From Betaproteobacteria bacterium (GTDB lineage: Bacteria > Pseudomonadota > Gammaproteobacteria > Burkholderiales > Burkholderiaceae_C): DNA of 8,291 nt. The stretch covers positions 1-8,291 of the forward strand of contig JANXLW010000198.1 in assembly GCA_025354965.1 (NCBI GenBank). The letters run 5' to 3'. Positions 7,454-8,291 of the stretch are shown piece by piece. How positions within the stretch are numbered: the stretch's first letter is position 1; each line of letters begins with the position of its first letter. The notes beneath the pieces were generated by a model. The model searched no databases and was not told where the DNA came from. It saw nothing but the letters and a program-made list of their open reading frames with translations. A program made the translations under genes and the position numbers.

Positions 7454-7503
7454 TGGTGCCGGAGAGATGAATCGAACACACGACCTTCTCATTACGAATG
7501 AGC
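7454..7503 (-). tRNA. Partial tRNA-Thr (anticodon CGT), 3' fragment; probable attachment site
   Basis: The minus strand matches tRNA positions 27-76: anticodon stem GCTCA/TGAGA around loop TTCGTAA (anticodon CGT), variable loop AGGTC, T-loop TTCGATT, acceptor CTCCGGC, discriminator A and encoded CCA (7454-7456). Remembered E. coli tRNA-Thr(CGU) has the same layout. The 5' half (acceptor GCCGGAG and D-arm) is absent: upstream of position 27 the sequence is unrelated and AT-rich. The T-stem GTGTG/CATCT has one mismatch and two wobbles, suggesting decay. The fragment is therefore not a working tRNA but the chromosomal 3' end left by an integrase that uses the tRNA gene as target; the neighbouring recombinase gene supports this. 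CDS-like frames across it are spurious. Confidence 0.75.
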
Positions 7504-7581
7504 AGGGATACATAGACCCACTAATTAATGAACCTTAATAAATCCCTATTGTCCCAATGAAAGCGGCATAATAGCCTTAAC

Positions 7582-7590
7582 GGGCTAGCA
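7582..7590 (-). repeat. Inverted copy of the 9-mer TGCTAGCCC
   Basis: GGGCTAGCA on the plus strand is the exact reverse complement of the repeat unit found three times from 7618. It lies 27 bases upstream of the first direct copy. Confidence 0.6.
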
Positions 7591-7617
7591 TGAAGTTTTA
7601 CGAAATCATCCCCTGTT

Positions 7618-7648
7618 TGCTAGCCCAGTGCTAGCCCGGTGCTAGCCC
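7618..7648 (+). repeat. Three TGCTAGCCC direct repeats at 11-bp period
   Basis: Exact copies of TGCTAGCCC start at 7618, 7629 and 7640, separated only by AG and GG. The 11-bp period places the copies on nearly the same face of the helix, as expected for cooperative binding of a protein, for instance the integrase arm-binding domain, an excisionase or a repressor. The array ends 21 bases before the integrase start codon, so it may overlap its promoter or leader. The binding role is inference. Confidence 0.75.
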
Positions 7649-7656
7649 AAAAACGG

Positions 7657-7664
7657 AAAGGTGG
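7657..7664 (+). promoter_or_regulatory. Ribosome binding site selecting the integrase GTG start
   Basis: AAAGGTGG lies 5 bases before GTG 7670. The alternative in-frame GTG at 7661 lies inside this motif and would have no site of its own at workable spacing. Confidence 0.55.
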
Positions 7665-7669
7665 ACACC

Positions 7670-8291
7670 GTGGCTACTGCAAATCATCAAAAGCTCACCA
7701 AGACCCTGCTGGCCGGGCTGGTTGCCCCCGCTGCGGGTAAGCGCCAGGTGATCTATGACACCGAAACACCAAAGTTGGCAATGCGCATGACGCACACCGG
7801 GGTGCGCGCCTTCTACGTGGTCAAGCGAATGGGCGGCGCAATGGTCTGGCTCAAGCTCGGGACATTTCCAGACATGACATGCGAGCAAGCCCGCAATGAA
7901 GCAGGCAAGGTACTCGGGGAGTTCGCCAAGGGAGAAAACCCGGCGGCTGTGAAGCGCGCGGTGAAAGCTGAACTGACATTCGGTGAAGCGTTTGACGACT
8001 TCCTTGAACGTAAGCGCAAACGGGATGGCTCTGCAATCAGCGACAAGACCAAGCGGGATTACAAGGATTTGCTGCGGCTCTATCTGGACGGCATCAAGGG
8101 CAAAAGGTTGTCTGCGATTGAGCGCAATGAAATCAAAGCGATTCATGCCAAGACGACCAAAAAAAGCGCAGCCCAAGCCGACCGCGTTGTGGCTGTGGTT
8201 TCAGCGGTTTTCACTTTCATGCTAGCCCACGAACGATTCAGCGGTCAAAACCCTGCGACAATGATTCAGAAGAATCCAGCCCCCAGCCGTG
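7670..8291 (+). CDS. Tyrosine recombinase/integrase with Arm (DUF4102) domain, N-terminal part
   Basis: Site-specific recombinase that inserts and excises the element, acting on DNA in the cytoplasm. 207 codons are visible and the frame is open at the window end. Residues about 8-92 fit the arm-type DNA-binding domain (YDTETPKLAMRMTHTGVRAF, then VWLKLGTFPDMTCEQARNEA and the KGENPAA end; the family usually shows LG-fP-ls-eAR and G-dP). Residues about 102-196 fit the helical core-binding domain (LTFGEAFDDFLERK onward, ending AVFTFMLAHERFSGQNPA). The catalytic domain with R-H-R-Y lies outside, so activity cannot be judged. The start is GTG 7670 by its ribosome site; an upstream in-frame TAG (7643-7645) limits the 5' end. 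Such integrases commonly target tRNA genes, matching the fragment about 170 bases upstream. The minus-strand frame at 7631-8176 is a shadow. Confidence 0.92.
   Translation, partial: MATANHQKLTKTLLAGLVAPAAGKRQVIYDTETPKLAMRMTHTGVRAFYVVKRMGGAMVWLKLGTFPDMTCEQARNEAGKVLGEFAKGENPAAVKRAVKAELTFGEAFDDFLERKRKRDGSAISDKTKRDYKDLLRLYLDGIKGKRLSAIERNEIKAIHAKTTKKSAAQADRVVAVVSAVFTFMLAHERFSGQNPATMIQKNPAPSR
8220..8228 (+). repeat. Intragenic copy of TGCTAGCCC inside the integrase gene
   Basis: An exact fifth copy of the 9-mer found in the integrase leader, here encoding part of FMLAHE. It could be a downstream regulatory site or chance; the coding frame tolerates it without disruption. Confidence 0.45.

Larger units (their letters stand above)
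7505..7669 (+). promoter_or_regulatory. Integrase upstream region, AT-rich
   Basis: About 165 bases between the attachment site and the integrase start, clearly more AT-rich than the flanking chromosome. It contains a CATAAT -10-like hexamer (7567-7572, five of six matches) without a well-spaced -35, a 6-bp inverted pair AGGGAT (7504-7509) / ATCCCT (7542-7547), and the TGCTAGCCC repeats. A 14-codon frame (ATG 7590 to TAG 7632) exists but has no ribosome site. Probably holds the integrase promoter and accessory recombination sites. Confidence 0.4.
7454..8291 (+). mobile_element. Left end of an integrative element (genomic island or prophage) in tRNA-Thr
   Basis: Combines the tRNA-Thr 3' fragment, an abrupt change to AT-rich sequence at about 7504, repeat sites and a tyrosine recombinase gene transcribed inward. 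Because the tRNA fragment points left and keeps its own terminator, the chromosome is on the left and the element extends to the right past the window. An intact or rebuilt tRNA-Thr gene is expected at the far end. Element type and cargo cannot be seen. Confidence 0.65.

Noticed and set aside
7504..7530. Possible 5' half of the tRNA-Thr making a complete gene
   Set aside because: No acceptor GCCGGAG and no credible D-arm; matches to the D-loop are only a few bases, so the tRNA is a 3' fragment.
7590..7634. 14-codon leader-peptide-like frame upstream of the integrase gene
   Set aside because: No ribosome site, no attenuator hairpin after it, and its end merely falls in the repeat array, whose unit contains TAG.
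7618..7648. CRISPR-like array
   Set aside because: Units are 9 bases with 2-base gaps, far too short for repeats and spacers; no cas genes are nearby.
7631..8176. Minus-strand reading frame of 181 codons opposite the integrase gene
   Set aside because: The plus strand encodes a clear Arm-domain integrase with a ribosome site; the antisense product is unrecognisable.

Overview
This 8.3 kb window reads as chromosomal DNA from a GC-rich proteobacterium, probably a betaproteobacterium of the Burkholderiales/Comamonadaceae type. That placement is inferred from protein style, the pairing of an RsmB/NOP-type methyltransferase with a DesA-type desaturase, and a GACAAT-style -10 box; no search was run. 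The right-hand 840 bases look like the left end of an integrative element inserted in a tRNA-Thr gene.

Positions 1-4177 (minus strand) hold a MacAB-TolC-type tripartite efflux operon, transcribed leftward: outer-membrane factor lipoprotein, membrane-anchored periplasmic adaptor, ABC ATPase, ABC permease (cut by the window edge). The genes are very tightly packed: a 27-base gap, then a 4-base GTGA overlap, then a 1-base TGATG overlap. ATPase and permease are separate genes rather than one MacB polypeptide. Together they should form an ATP-driven pump or mechanotransmission complex across the periplasm; the substrate cannot be read from the sequence.

Positions 4178-4337 are the divergent intergenic region, with an extended -10 box (TGG-GACAAT) so close to the likely ATG of the next gene that its transcript may be leaderless. 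Positions 4338-6860 (plus strand) carry an RsmB/NOP-family RNA m5C methyltransferase and a membrane-bound fatty acid desaturase with three intact histidine boxes, 36 bases apart and probably co-transcribed.

Positions 6840-7216 (minus strand) contain a gene remnant: an intact signal peptide in one frame, joined across a frameshift and apparently a large internal deletion to a tail that resembles the C-terminus of S41 peptidases. Positions 7217-7409 hold no supported gene.

Positions 7410-8291 are the most interesting part. A 15-bp stem-loop that pairs fully only in minus-strand RNA lies just after the CCA end of a 50-base tRNA-Thr(CGT) 3' fragment. The fragment stops abruptly at the anticodon stem, where AT-rich DNA begins. 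Next come three TGCTAGCCC repeats at an exact 11-bp period, plus an inverted copy upstream, and then a tyrosine recombinase gene (Arm/DUF4102 plus core-binding domain) that runs off the window and contains a fifth copy of the 9-mer. The geometry predicts an element extending to the right, with an intact tRNA-Thr at its far end. Any novel cargo lies outside this window.
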